From contig CM056741.1 in the NCBI GenBank assembly GCA_029851415.1, positions 62,176,282-62,240,281 on the forward strand: a stretch of 64,000 nucleotides of DNA, written 5' to 3'. The notes under the pieces were generated by a model. The model saw only the letters and a program-made list of their open reading frames with translations, was not told the DNA's origin and did no database searches. Shown one piece after another: positions 12,452 to 23,610 of the stretch (within the stretch, counting starts at the first letter, position 1; each line of letters begins with the position of its first letter). The translations under genes were made by a program, and so were the position numbers. The DNA comes from Eretmocerus hayati (taxonomy: Eukaryota; Arthropoda; Insecta; Hymenoptera; Aphelinidae).

Positions 12452-13160
12452 CAGGGGCGGACAGACCATTTGGGAATTTGGGAGATTTCCCGGTGGGCCG
12501 CGGCCGTCGGTGGGCCGCGGCCGGGCCTACCCAAAGCTTAATTTCACGAGCACATCTCGGAAATGTCAGATAATCAGCTGCCCCGTCATGAGGTTCCATC
12601 AATATACGACGCATCTACACTTTTCAGAGTTTTCAGTCACACCTTTGCGTTTAAATGCCGCGCGCTCGACCGTTGCGCATTCAACTTCAGACTTGTCGAC
12701 TGTGCAGACGACATCAATGATACAGGCCATGTCAGAACCATCAGAGCTGCCTCAGGGCCTCAGCTGTATAGGATCTCTCAGCTGTGCTCAGCTGCTAACA
12801 AGCCATCGCAAAATATAAGATGCAGCAAAATATCCATCTACGACATACAATTTTTCCGAGCTTGATATCTGCCGTCTAAGTAGCAGCAAAACTGTTTCAC
12901 TCTCTCGCGTCGCGTGTTGTATGAATGAATGTGAGATAATCTCTCGGTGCGAAAATCACGAGCAGTGTTCAAATGAGTGCCAAGTGCTGATGAATATGGT
13001 AAACTCACAGTGACTTGGTGGGTTAACCTATTAGCAAATTTCTGTATCTCCTTGCCTGAGTTTGTAGTACTAGTAGTTGAAACGTATCCTATTTAGTTTC
13101 AGTGTCAAGATAATCTCTGTTGTTGTCAAAGAGTGACGAAGTTTTCATTTGAGGTTAGAA

Positions 13161-16018
13161 ATGGCACCAGGTAAACAGAAAGGTGGCGCTGAGAAGCAGC
13201 GCCAGAAAACGAAAAAGCTGTTAGAAGAATCGAGTAAATCGTGTAAAAAGATCGATGATATGTTCGGCCAAAAAAAAGGTCCCGTCGAATCTGGAGTGGG
13301 TTCAAGTGCCCGTGATCCTGAGATCGACGAATGTGCACAGTATGGAATTGATATTTCTCTATCCCAATCAGACAACCCTATAGTTTCAAGAGCAGAACCC
13401 TTACAAACTCTTCCAGAGAGATTAGAAGTGGTTGAAGTGAGAGACGAGTATGATGAACGAGTAGATGAAAATCGAAATGAATCGAATCAGCACAACAATA
13501 ATTTTGACCAAAACAGCGATTCTGAAAATGATTGTCATAAATTGAATATTTTTAAGAAGCCGGATCAAGCAGATTTGGAGCTATTTTTGAATTCTCATCC
13601 CAAGCAGATGAGCAAAGATGCAGTGTTGCAGAAGGTATTTTACAGAAAAAATGGAACACAACGAGTTTGGTTGACTTATGATGAGAACAAAGACAAGCTC
13701 TTTTGTTGGTTGTGTTTAGCTTTCTCTAAGCATCTCTCCGTCAATCGGTTCTGCTCAGGATTTATGGACAGGAAACACATCCACGAAAGGGTTGACGAGC
13801 ATGAATCGTCTCATAATCATAAGGCATGCGTAGACGCTTATATATTGAGGAAAAATGATTCAAATATCGACCAGTTGCTTTTTTCAAATAGAAATAGCTT
13901 GAAAAATCTACAAGTTAAGAAAAATAGACAAGTAATAGAACGTGTCATTGACGTACTCAAACTCTTAGGTTTGTACATCAGATATGAATGCCATTGGCGA
14001 ATTTGATCTGCAGTATGTGTTCTTTTTGTTAATTACATTGATTCACAGGCAAGAGAGGATTGAGTTATCGGGCAAAGAGTAACGAAGCTGTACACACTCT
14101 AGCTAATCCAGAGCTGGATCATGGAAACTTTTTAGATATTCTTCTGCTTCTGGGAAAATACGACCATATCTTACAAAATCACATCAACGAATGCGTTGCA
14201 AGAAGCAGAGAAAAAAAACCATCAAAATCATCGTCCAATGCAGCACATGGAGGATTCACAACTCTGCTCTCAAAGACGACAGCTGATCGGGTGATCGAAT
14301 GCCTTGGGAAGATCATACAAGTGAAAGAGGTTAGAGAGATCAAAGAAGCAGGCATTTGTTCGATCCAACTCGACACGTCACAAGACATAAGTGGCCTTGA
14401 TCAATGTAGCGTGATAGGTCGTTACGTGACTCCTAAGAAAATTATTGAGAGATTATTGTGTGTTCTGAATTGTAAGGACTATACGGGTAAGGGTCTAAAA
14501 GATCTTATTCACGACAATCTTAGATCACTGGGTTTGCATATTGAGGTCGAATGCATAGGGGCATCGACTGATGGAGCTGCGAATATGATAGGCCAATACA
14601 ATGGTTTCAATGCTTGGATGTCTATGGAATCGCCTGAATATGTGCACATCTGGTGTTACGCTCATAATCTGAATCTTGTCATGGTGGAGGCAACAAGTTG
14701 CACGATTTCTAGTGGATCTTTATTTAGCATATTGAACAAAACTGCTGTTTTGGTTAAAGAATCTTACAAGAGAGTAGATGTTTATATTTCATTACTAGAC
14801 CCAAAAGACAAAAGACGACTGAATTTGATTGGCGAGACTAGATGGTTGGCGAAACATTCCGCTGTCATAAAAGTTTTTGGAACATCAGAAAGTTCAGAAA
14901 AAGCACTTTTCGTTGTTGTCATAACGGTCCTAGAGACGATCGAAAGTGATTCTCGATCGAGAGCAGAAGTACGTGTCAATGCTAAGTCTTATCGAGAGTC
15001 ACTGTTGAAGAAAGAAACTGTTCTGACTGCTTTCATATTCCTGAGTATTTTCGATGTGACCACGCATCTATCTAACTATTTGCAAACAAATGGACTGGAT
15101 ATTCTTAAAGCAAGCAATATGGTCAAGAGTACTTTGGTCAGACTGAAAGCTTTACGGTCAGATTATGAGTCAGTCAAAGTCAAGGCAGATGATTTCATCA
15201 AATTAGTCAATGAAAGATTAGAGAGACAGAATTCTGATTCACAAGTAGAAACAGAACTACCAGCGAAGAGAAGAATTCGAAGGACACTCTTGCCCGGCGA
15301 AGTTACTAATGATGTCATTAGTACTGATCCGAATGAGTTGTTTCGGATAAATACTTTTAACGTTATTCTAGATACTGCTATTGGTGCCCTGGAACGTCGC
15401 TTCAGTTCTCCTCATGGTCAATTTTTTGCAGATCTCTCACTTTTAGATCCAAAGAATTTTGATGAGATACGAAAAAATGATCTACAATCTCCAGTCTTTG
15501 ACGACTTATGTAGAAAACTTCTAGCATTTGGAGCTACCGTGGATCCTGACAATATGAGAAATGAGCTAAAGAGTCTAGCTGCAGGATGGAATGTGATCAA
15601 AGCCTCTCCATTAGAAGAATACAATGATCAAGGCGTGGATGATGGCGATAGCAGCTCGTCAGATTTGGAAGAATGTGAGAGCTCTCCTGAATCCCGCAAA
15701 AAGTCGTGCAGAAATTGTATCATCTGTTGTTATCGGTTGCTCAATCACTACAATCTCTTGACTGGCGCTTTTCCTAACCTGGGCGCGGCGTACAAGTATG
15801 CGTTGACTCTGTCTTTCACTCAAGTTTCATGTGAGAGATCTTTCAGTTTGCTAAAGTTCATTAAGAATCGTTTAAGGAGTAGTATGAGCAATGAAAAACT
15901 GCAAGCTTTCATGCTCATGAGCTCGGAAAAGGATCTTTTGATGAGTATAACACCCGAGGAAGTCATTGAGTTGATGTCAAAAACAAGCAGCACTTTCCGT
16001 GCCATGTTCTACGTGTAA
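13161..16018 (+). CDS. hAT transposase, TTF/ZMYM-type (two exons, 925 aa)
   Basis: The proposed coding sequence is exon 1 13161-13968 and exon 2 14049-16018, 926 codons including the stop. The start ATG has A at -3 and G at +4. The 80-bp intron begins GTTTGT and ends CACAG; splicing joins the frames exactly and yields LLGKRGLSYR, a typical passage in this family. The N-terminus is lysine-rich. A TTF-type zinc finger follows (CWLC at 182-185, histidines to about 221). Then comes the RNase H-like nuclease: D378 in LDTSQDIS, D444 in STDGAANM, the CxxH at 472-475, and E865 in CERSFS within the C-terminal dimerisation region. No frameshift or premature stop was seen. The fold and residue roles come from family knowledge; the protein would excise and reinsert the element. 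Related insect proteins are often named zinc finger MYM-type 1-like. Confidence 0.92.
13969..14048 (+). other. Intron of the hAT transposase gene (80 bp)
   Basis: The donor is GTTTGT after CTCTTAG and the acceptor is TTCACAG. Read through unspliced, the first frame stops at 14006. Splicing restores one frame and matches the conserved family sequence across the junction. Confidence 0.85.
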
Positions 16019-16039
16019 ATTACTACGAAAATTTGGCAC

Positions 16040-16045
16040 AATAAA
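16040..16045 (+). terminator. Polyadenylation signal AATAAA of the hAT gene
   Basis: AATAAA lies 22 bp past the stop codon, inside the element. Confidence 0.7.
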
Positions 16046-16263
16046 ACATTTCTACAGTCAGATCTACTTTTTCTCTGACTAATACATACCCGATTATGCT
16101 TGGCTATGTGCTTGAATGACCACGAGAAAGAGTGTGAAATATGGCCCACTATGGGAATACAATGCTAACAAAAAAATACAAAACCTTTTTTTTTTTTTTT
16201 TTAGGTCCCCACATAGGGCCGGCCCGGGTTCCCGGGCCGGCTCGTCATCTCTGTCCGCCCCTG

Positions 16264-16271
16264 CGTCGAGG
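16264..16271. repeat. Right target-site duplication of the hAT element
   Basis: CGTCGAGG, the partner of 12444-12451. Confidence 0.95.
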
Positions 16272-18145
16272 CTCAAGAATGTTTCGGTGCTTTGCAGATA
16301 CTCACTCTAAAGAAGGCCGTTCTACACGCATGCTCACTAACGACAGGAGTGAGATGAAGAAGATCTACAGCTTCATGAGCGAATAAATGATAAGGAATTC
16401 GAACTTTAGGGAGTGATGATGTTCTTGAAGACCAATCGTCAAAATCGAAAATCACTTAGCAACCACAAGCTCTCACTCGGGTCTCACATAGGTCCCACTC
16501 GGTTTTTTTTTCACACTGGCACATGCCAACAATCTGGAGGACGAGAACTTCGAGAAATTTTGCTTGAATACTCCATGCTTCTCTTCCCTCCCGCACTGAG
16601 GATACGGTTCGGCAAAATGTGCGGTTTGAGGGCGGAGAACTCCGGGAACTATCATTGCAAACAGGAGCCAAGATCAGCATACAACTGTCTCTTAATGACC
16701 CTCATATTTCAAGATCTTGGAAACTTTTGCTCGTAAATTGAAAACACGGTCGTATAAGCTTCAGAAGATACAGTCTTCGACTCCGAAATTATAAGAATAA
16801 CCAAATAAAAGTGAGACGAAGAAAAATTAGACTTTCATCAATCCTGCGTATGATAATAATATCAGGCCGCTGCTTTAAATCCGTAAAATACAATCCGCGT
16901 GGATTCAGCATGAGTTGCGGAATGTGGGTGCGTTGGGCACAAGGTCGTCTGGCGAGACTGAATCGTTCGTTGCGAACGATATTCGGGGACGAGAGATCGT
17001 TTGCACCAGTGCCTCTTTACTAATGATCTTTACCTTAATATACCCATCGCAATCTCTATTCGTGTATTTTCCAAATCATCATAATAGTCATAAATGGACA
17101 ACTTTCATTTCACGCTTTGGTCCGTCGTGCGAATATCATCATTTAGAAACTTGAATGGAAAAAACTCATTCAGAGGCATTTTGATGCTTTGTCGCGTGTG
17201 AATCAGTCGATCACAATAATTCTCGGGGTTGAAAACTCCTTTTATCTCATTCCATAGGTGATCGTATATAAAAAAAGGTGTTCTTGGTCACCATGTCCAC
17301 GTGGAGAGATGGTGTCCTAATTTTCACATGGGAGGGATGCAACGGCGGAAAATTAATTTTTTCATTAAAAAATATTTGGATTCATGAATTGAGTTGTTAC
17401 CGATCACCGCCCAATTTCTCAAACCAAGCAATTTTCCATGAATATAAAATCTCTCATGCGTCCAATTGTTCTCAAAAAGTCGTAGGAAGGTTTGCAATAA
17501 ACGCTTCAGACCTGCAACCTTACCTACCAGAGCTTCCTTATCAGATATAGATTAAAATGGTGCGGTCATTGGACGTAGATACGCACGAAAGATTTCACCT
17601 GAATAAAATGAAGACCACGAGGGGCTAAAGATAATACAACTGAAGAGTGTCTCTAGACTCACACGTTTCTAGTACTTTTGTATCGACTCCAGCATTGATT
17701 TTTACGCAATTGGAAGTAGTCACTCGAAGAATTGATTTCAATTTCTTGATAAGACGTTCAAATTACCGGGAAGAGTAAAATCGTATCAGGATATTTTCCA
17801 TTCAGATTGGGTCATGTCGGATTAACGCAAGTATATTGGGGTATCTACCGAATAAGACTCCTTTCTGGAGGGCGCCATACGGAGGTTGTAGTCTCAGAAG
17901 AAGGAAGGAAGAGATAGAAAGTAGAAAAAAAAAGAAAGATCCAAGGGGGACTTGGAAAAGCGGAAGTCTTTGAGCGATCCAAAGTACCACTCAGGACTCA
18001 TACACAGAGGCGAGCAAAATAGTGAGGAGCACACTTTACAGGCCTTGGGTCTGAAGACTGGGGCGAGGGAGTTGACGTGTGCTCCCGGGATATCATACAA
18101 GAGTGTTTCAGATCTGGGTCACGGATTTGGCTGAAACTTCGGAAT
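16272..18145. other. Non-genic stretch
   Basis: Short, mostly overlapping open frames with no domain I recognise. There is a small palindrome near 16965-16985 (ATCGTTCG / CGAACGAT). Nothing else is supportable. Confidence 0.5.
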
Positions 18146-18369
18146 TAGTCTGTTTTCTGTGCCGAAATATGAAACCCAAAATCATAGACGCTCACGCTCA
18201 AGCATTTCCGAGCTACAGCCAAGGACATGAGCATTGCAGGTACGTCCATGTGTACATTTTTTATATGGGCCTACATGGGCAATGCTAATATCCTTGGGTA
18301 TAGCTCGAAAACGCTTGAGCGTGTGGGTCTATGATTTTGGGTTTAATCTTTCGGCACAAAAAAAGACTA
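18146..18369. mobile_element. Foldback MITE, 224 bp, ~90-bp arms, TA-flanked
   Basis: Left arm 18146-18236 pairs with the reverse complement of 18280-18369, for example AACCCAAAATCATAGAC in both. The ends read TA-GTCTGTTTT and AAAAAGAC-TA, consistent with a TA target duplication as in Tc1/mariner-type MITEs. The arm tips near the loop (GCATTG / CAATGC) resemble those of the foldback at 50.6 kb. Confidence 0.8.
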
Positions 18370-18690
18370 TGCCCCGAGATTGAACCGAATGCGTGATCCG
18401 GATCTGAAACATTTTCCCGGTAAGATCTTTCTTCCCAAAAGATTCAAGCTGGGGAGTACGTCTGGCTCCCAGGATAAACTAAGGACCCTCCTCGCGAATG
18501 ACTGGGGCCGGGACGTTATCACTATCACAAGATCCGAAGAATTCGCTTGCAAGCCATGCCCAAAAACGCAACACGGACACGGGTATGTAAAGGAAGGTAC
18601 CAATTTCACTTGTAGGGTATATTCGCCACCTAGCGGCAATTCCACGATCGAATAATCATGACGAGGATCGCGTAGACGATCTTTCAGACC
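18370..18690. other. Non-genic stretch between foldbacks
   Basis: A short plus-strand frame (about 18380-18655) and a longer minus-strand frame overlap here. Neither has a recognisable domain. Confidence 0.4.
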
Positions 18691-19631
18691 GTCAGCCAGC
18701 TGACATTTTTGGTAGTTATTTACGCATTGGGCTGCCACAGCTAGATCGGTCATATGAGGTGAAGAGAAGACGACTGTGTAGTAACAAACAGGAAAGCCGT
18801 TCCGTTTTCGTTCAATAAATCAACAAACATGTCGGATAATTCAATGTTTCCGAATCATCATCTGCTCAAAAATTCAACAATACTCCGTCGGTTCAGTTGT
18901 AAAATATCATTGCTGACCAGTTAGCATACTCATATGGCGATTTCTAGTGCCTGCTATTCTCGATCGAAAATGTCACATTTTTGGAATATCTTGAATCATT
19001 CTCTTTAGTACAGCACTTCGATATCCGGATAGATTCATCGAAGATAAATCCATCGAAAAAGCTTCGTCATACTGATGAGGCTATTTCTAATCAATCAAAA
19101 CCACGATCAAAGTTACGTGAAATGCATGGAACTGCCACGTGGCATAGCGGCCGAAGTGTTGACCGAGAGATTGTGTACCGGAGCAGAGGAATTGATACAT
19201 TCTACGCAACTTTGATCGTGGTTTTGATTGATTCAGAATCGCTCTATCAGTATGGCGATGCTCTCCCGATGGATTTTTTTTTCTCCAATAACCTATCCAA
19301 ATATGAACGTGCCATACTGTAGAAAATGATTCTACATACATATTTGAAACATTTGGCACTCTTGCTCTAGTATGGCAGGCACTAGGAATCGCCAAATTAG
19401 TCATCGATGACTTTTTACAACTGATCTGACGGGATATTGTTGGGTTTTCGAGCAGAAAATGATTCTGAAACATCGAATTACCCGACATGTTTGTTTATTT
19501 ACCTATTGAATGAAAACGGAACGACTTTCTCGCCTGTCACTGCTCGGTCGTCTTCTCCTCATCACAGATGACCAATCTAGCTGTGGCATCCCGACGCGGA
19601 AATAACTACCAAAAAATGTTAGCTGGCTGAC
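18691..19631. repeat. Large inverted repeat, two 428-bp arms, 85-bp spacer
   Basis: Left arm 18691-19118 aligns over its full length with the reverse complement of 19204-19631, by eye about 80% with few gaps. Landmarks shared in order are GTCAGCCAGCT, TTCCGTTTTC, ACATGTCGG, TTCTAGTGCCTGC-like, CATACTGATGAGG-like and AATCAATCAAAACCACGATC. Both arms place an ATG after a similar leader. The right arm's frame (minus strand, about 19488 to 19087) runs 133 codons through the loop into the other arm, while the left arm's copy stops after about 30 codons. The protein is not recognised. The locus could be a foldback transposon or an inverted gene-fragment duplication, and its transcript would form a long hairpin. 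Confidence 0.85.
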
Positions 19632-20507
19632 AATCTATTTTGGAGGATTCGGTGAAGATAAATTTTTTTTGCTAGTCTTAATGATTTCCAGATGTTATCG
19701 TGTGGACGATATCTATGTTCAAACCGCTAACAGATCTCTTTCTGGGTGTTAATTTGAGATGATACTGTGAATACAGATCTGGAAGATATCGCGGAAATAT
19801 TTCCATTACGATTTCCCGAGATATTCATACGAAGGAGATGTGGCAAATAAGGCCAAATCTGCTCCAGAGGTTTGAGGACCCAGATTGCACTGGGATACAT
19901 GTTTTAGGTGTCTAAATATGCATGTAAATTTTTCCGCGTGAAACCAGAGCGTTCCCCAGAAGTGAACGAATAAGCGTCTCATTCGAAGAACGCGTGGAAC
20001 GCAGTTTCTTGCGTGTCTCTCGAAATTGGCTCAATGGACCGTAACGACTTTAATGAGGATTCATTCTCCTACAGAAAATATGACCTCCAGAGCACCTTCT
20101 GTGAACGGAAAATAATGGCCTGGTACCAAAAAACCACTCGCAAATGGAAAATGCGGATTTTTTACGCTAAATTGCGCACTCTGCGAACGGAGTGAGATTA
20201 ATTGCAGATGGCCGAAGTTGTAGATTTTGTTCTCAACCATCATTTGGCTTTCGTTTTTTATGCATGTATCATAATATTAATTAAAACGCTCAAATCCGTG
20301 AAGAACCATGTTTATTCGATTTCTTGGAGATCTCAAGGTCAGAATGGATCAACTAGGTATCACACATTATAGATCTCAATAAAATACACGTTTTTGGTTC
20401 CCATCGTTTTTTCGAAAAAATGCACTACACTGAAAATCTGGCGAGTTAGGTAATTGCCGACGTCGGAGTTTCCGCACTACCGATAATAACGGCTGCTGAT
20501 CGAGACA
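19632..20507. other. Non-genic stretch
   Basis: No recognised gene. The right part (about 20376-20507) continues the minus-strand frame that reads out of the arm at 20508-20865. Confidence 0.4.
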
Positions 20508-20860
20508 AAGGACCCCGCCATAAATGATAGGATTTTGGCTTTCAGCGAATTTGACGGAATCGGCAATCAATCGATAGAGCTCGACGTGCTGAGCAAAAGT
20601 CTCCATAGCCGCTAAACCCGAAAAATTCTCGTTTTCGAGTGATTTGGTTGCAAAGTCGCCGATTTTATCGAGCCAAAATAGGGTTATGGCATCAATCGAA
20701 CAATAACATACGTTCGAATTCGTTCGGCTCGCTTGGTAATTGGTATTTGCTAGCTAAATACCTCTGATGAAGCAAGAATCTTTGCATTACACGCGATTTG
20801 ATAATCCTCTCAAAAGAATCTTTTACTGCCGCCATTCTCGCGGGATATTTTCAAAGTCCG
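20376..20860 (-). pseudogene. Frameshifted copy of the same unknown frame
   Basis: Inverted partner of the 107-aa frame. It starts at the equivalent ATG (near 20837-20839 on the minus strand) and is thrown out of frame by 7 extra bases. Downstream it is open again from METFAQHVELY to a stop at 20376, which includes about 40 codons absent from the right arm. Confidence 0.35.
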
Positions 20861-22003
20861 CACAATCGAAACGCTTCGAAAGATTTTGATATTTCAAATG
20901 GTCTGCGGGACATAGTATATTATCAAGGCAAATGCGGATTACGAGTTTCATCATCAACGAGACCCTTACATACAATATTTAGAGCTCACACCTGACGCAA
21001 GGGTGCGTTGAGAAGAGCGTTTTCTCGCTGGATGGTTGAAAAATACGTCTAAGCTCTCAGAACAACTTTGAAACAAAACCATTGAATCTTTTTTTCCGAA
21101 CTGTTTATCGTTTGAAGGTAACGAGATTTTCACCTTTCTAGTGTGCGGGGGCGGGAGGGGGGGCCTACAGACATTTGAAAATATCTTATGGGATTTCAGA
21201 GAGATATTCGTTTGGAATTTTGGGTGGTGATTGAATTCCGCGTCGTATCGCACTCGGCTCGAACATACGAAAATCGAATCAGGCCCAATTCTATATCGGT
21301 AAAGGTTGCGAAGATCGTTTTAATTTTTTTTCCGGGATCGCAGATTGAGACTTGTACGGTTATTTGAGTAGACGCCTATTGATTTTCGAAAATATGTTCG
21401 TTTCAGCTAGATGATATCAGAAATGAGAAGTCAATTAAGTACTCTGTTGAAACCATGTGAAGCATCGAATTCTTTTTTCTCAAAATAGGTGCGATCTGAC
21501 AGAAAATGTAATCGTCGTTTGACCAAGAGGTTTAACCAAAGAGGGTTAACCAAGAGATATTGCATTCTGATTTTCGATAGATATATTCTCGAATGTACAC
21601 TATTGGTCAAGAGTGTAAATACACCTCTAATGATTTCTAGAGTTAGACATTTTGTGCGGACTTTGAAAATATCCCGCGAGAATGGCGGCAGTAAAAGATT
21701 CTTTTGAGAGGATTATCAAATCGCGTGTAATGCAAAGATTCTTGCTTCATCAGAGGTATTTAGCTGGCAAATACCAAGCGAGCCGAACGAATTCGAGCGT
21801 ATGTTATTGTTCGATTGATGCCATAACCCTATTTTGGCTCGGTAAAATCGGCGACTTTGCAACCAAATCACTCGAAAACGAGAATTTTTCGGGTTTAGCG
21901 GCTATGGAGACTTTTGCTCAGCACGTCGAGCTCTATCGATTGATTGCCGATTCCGTCAAATTCGCTGAAAGCCAAAATCCTATCATTTATGGCGGGGTCC
22001 TTT
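20508..22003. repeat. Inverted repeat, ~355-bp arms, ~786-bp spacer
   Basis: Left arm 20508-20865 is nearly identical, inverted, to 21652-22003. One clear difference is a 7-bp segment present only on the left (near 20740, an AATTACC word on the minus strand). Both arms carry the same coding-like frame, open only in the right arm. Near 22705-22770 a short likeness to sequence flanking the left arm (AACTCCGACGTCG, ATTTTCAGTGTA) hints that the right copy was split by an insertion. Arms this similar imply a fairly young duplication. Confidence 0.9.
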
Positions 22004-22005
22004 AA
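21682..22005 (+). CDS. Hypothetical 107-aa frame in right inverted-repeat arm
   Basis: The ATG has A at -3 and G at +4, and the frame runs to a TAA at the arm boundary. The product begins MAAVKDSFERIIKSR and includes a mainly helical stretch ending NPIIYGGVL. I do not recognise the family. The inverted copy (minus strand, 20376-20860) has a 7-bp insertion that breaks the same frame, but it continues past the boundary for about 40 more codons (from CLDQQPLL). The right-arm protein is therefore probably truncated. It may be a scrap of a mobile element's accessory protein. Conservation of the frame across the two arms may simply reflect recent duplication. Confidence 0.3.
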   Translation: MAAVKDSFERIIKSRVMQRFLLHQRYLAGKYQASRTNSSVCYCSIDAITLFWLGKIGDFATKSLENENFSGLAAMETFAQHVELYRLIADSVKFAESQNPIIYGGVL

Positions 22006-22884
22006 AATGGTGTCACATGATTACATTGACGTGACTGATTCAGAGGAGCATCACTGAAGGCATCAAAGAGCCAAGTGTCCTAGTGAGGAAGGACAGAATT
22101 ATTCTAGTTCAATCAATCGTTCGTAACCTATACTCTCTGCGAGTGAAATCCTTGTAATTGTTCGAGGATTGAGTCGTTTTGGTTCCTCTTTGAGTTCTGA
22201 ATCTAAGTTATCCTAATTCACAAAAACGCCCACTGTTATTGGTTCTCGAACAAAATACAGAGGAGATATTATAATTTTTTTGTGGAAAGAAATGAATGAA
22301 ATTGGCCATAAATCGCACAATTATTGTATCTCATTGGATTCAAGACAGTCTTATCCCGTCTTTGTGGCTTGTATCATTTGAAGCTTTGCTAGATATTGCG
22401 AGAAATTAGAGATCCTAACTTTTCAATTGCAATTCGAAGTTCAAGTGCATCACATCATGAATTCATGAAATGCTACGTGTTCTCTCACTACAAAAAGAGC
22501 AGATAATAAAAACACGAATGTGTCAAAATTCAACCTTATCGCTGCATCTCAAATAAGAGAAATTCATAATTCTGCTTATAGAGTTAGCTAAAGTGAAACA
22601 TGATCAACTTCATTAAGAGAATCGAATTTATCTTCATCGTTTCATACGAGCGAGTGTATCGCTAACAATTCGCACTTCTGTTTTCATTGGTTGGGAGACT
22701 GGGAACTCCGACGTCGAGAATCAAATAAACCCAACGTCGGTAAAAACCAAACCCCTCCAAATTTTCAGTGTACATTGGAGCTTATAACAAAAAGTCGTTC
22801 CAATTGCTTCGAGGAATATGCAATTTTATGCCAGATAACATGTTTGAGTGGATAAATTGATGGTTCAATTATAATATGAGTTGC
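22004..22884. other. Non-genic stretch
   Basis: No gene recognised. It may be inserted DNA, since weak homology to the flank of the preceding inverted repeat resumes near 22705. Confidence 0.4.
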
Positions 22885-23432
22885 TCAGAGTCATAGTGGA
22901 CTAACAAGGGGGACCCACGACGTGCGGGCCACCAAATCTCACCACACTTTTTCCACTGTCTCAACCACCGAGAATATGGAGAATCCAGCGTAACTCCGTC
23001 GAATAAGCCTTCTGTTTAAAGCTACAGCCTTTGACATTGGCATTGTCCATAAAGGCCCATGTTAAGAAGTGATATAGAGATATTATGTTAATGTTACCGT
23101 TCAGCTCTGAACAGGTAACCTGTTTGACGGAAATATTCTGGAATCTTCATATTCTAGGTGATACGAGACTGTGAAAAAAATTTGGTGAGATTTGGTGATC
23201 CGCACGTAGTGGGTCCCTCTTGTAAGTCCATTTTTGACGAATCGAGTAAACTCACATCAAAGTAATTTAGAGATATTTAATTCTAGTAACTAGTTATGGT
23301 TGAAATGAATGTTTCATCATGGAAATGGGTGATCACTTTAACTTTCTTCATGATTGCAGAATATTTTGACATTACTGCGGGTAGCGTGTGCCTATTTATC
23401 GGAAAAAATGGGTTAGTCCACAATGACTCTGA
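22885..23432. mobile_element. MITE with ~21-bp terminal inverted repeats and internal foldback
   Basis: The outer ends match in inverted orientation: AGAGTCATAGTGGACTAA on the left (22885-22905) against 23412-23432, with one mismatch over 21 bp by my count. Overlapping the left end, a foldback with ~115-bp arms spans 22898-23230 (TGGACTAACAAGG ... CTTGTAAGTCCA), including GACCCAC and ACCAAATCTCACCA in both arms. The arrangement suggests either one element with complex ends or one element inserted beside another of the same family. Confidence 0.7.
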
Positions 23433-23465
23433 AGAATCGAGCCGAAATTTCAGTTCCATAGTGGA

Positions 23466-23600
23466 CTGATAAGGAGAGCATCAGGTCTGCGGAACAAGGA
23501 TCTTGATGAAACTCTGGGAATCATCTTGTTTTGGTGAAAAATGAAGGTATCTCCAAGGGTTCAGTCCAATGGACCTCCTATTCGAAGATCGGCTTGTCTA
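23466..23600. mobile_element. Half copy of the 50.6-kb foldback family
   Basis: Matches 50621-50765 in order: AAGGAGAG, CTTTGGGAATCAT-like, TTTTGGTGAAAAATGAAGG, TATCTC and GGCCTCCT-like. It begins right after CATAGTGGACT, the same word that starts the neighbouring element. The right arm is missing, and the palindrome array follows instead. Confidence 0.7.
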
Positions 23601-23610
23601 TACGGCCGGA

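Larger units (their letters stand above)
12452..16263 (+). mobile_element. Complete hAT transposon (3812 bp)
   Basis: The element begins CAGGGGCGGACAGA (12452-12465) and ends with its exact reverse complement (16250-16263). It is flanked by a perfect 8-bp direct repeat, CGTCGAGG, at 12444-12451 and 16264-16271. Eight-base duplications and CAGxG termini are hallmarks of the hAT superfamily. Inside lies one uninterrupted two-exon transposase gene. The subterminal regions are strikingly GC-rich: a tandem 17-bp motif (CGGTGGGCCGCGGCCG at 12491 and 12508) on the left, and an 11-bp perfect palindrome arm pair (16218-16228 / 16231-16241) next to a T17 run on the right. Perfect ends plus an open gene suggest a recent insertion. 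Confidence 0.95.
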
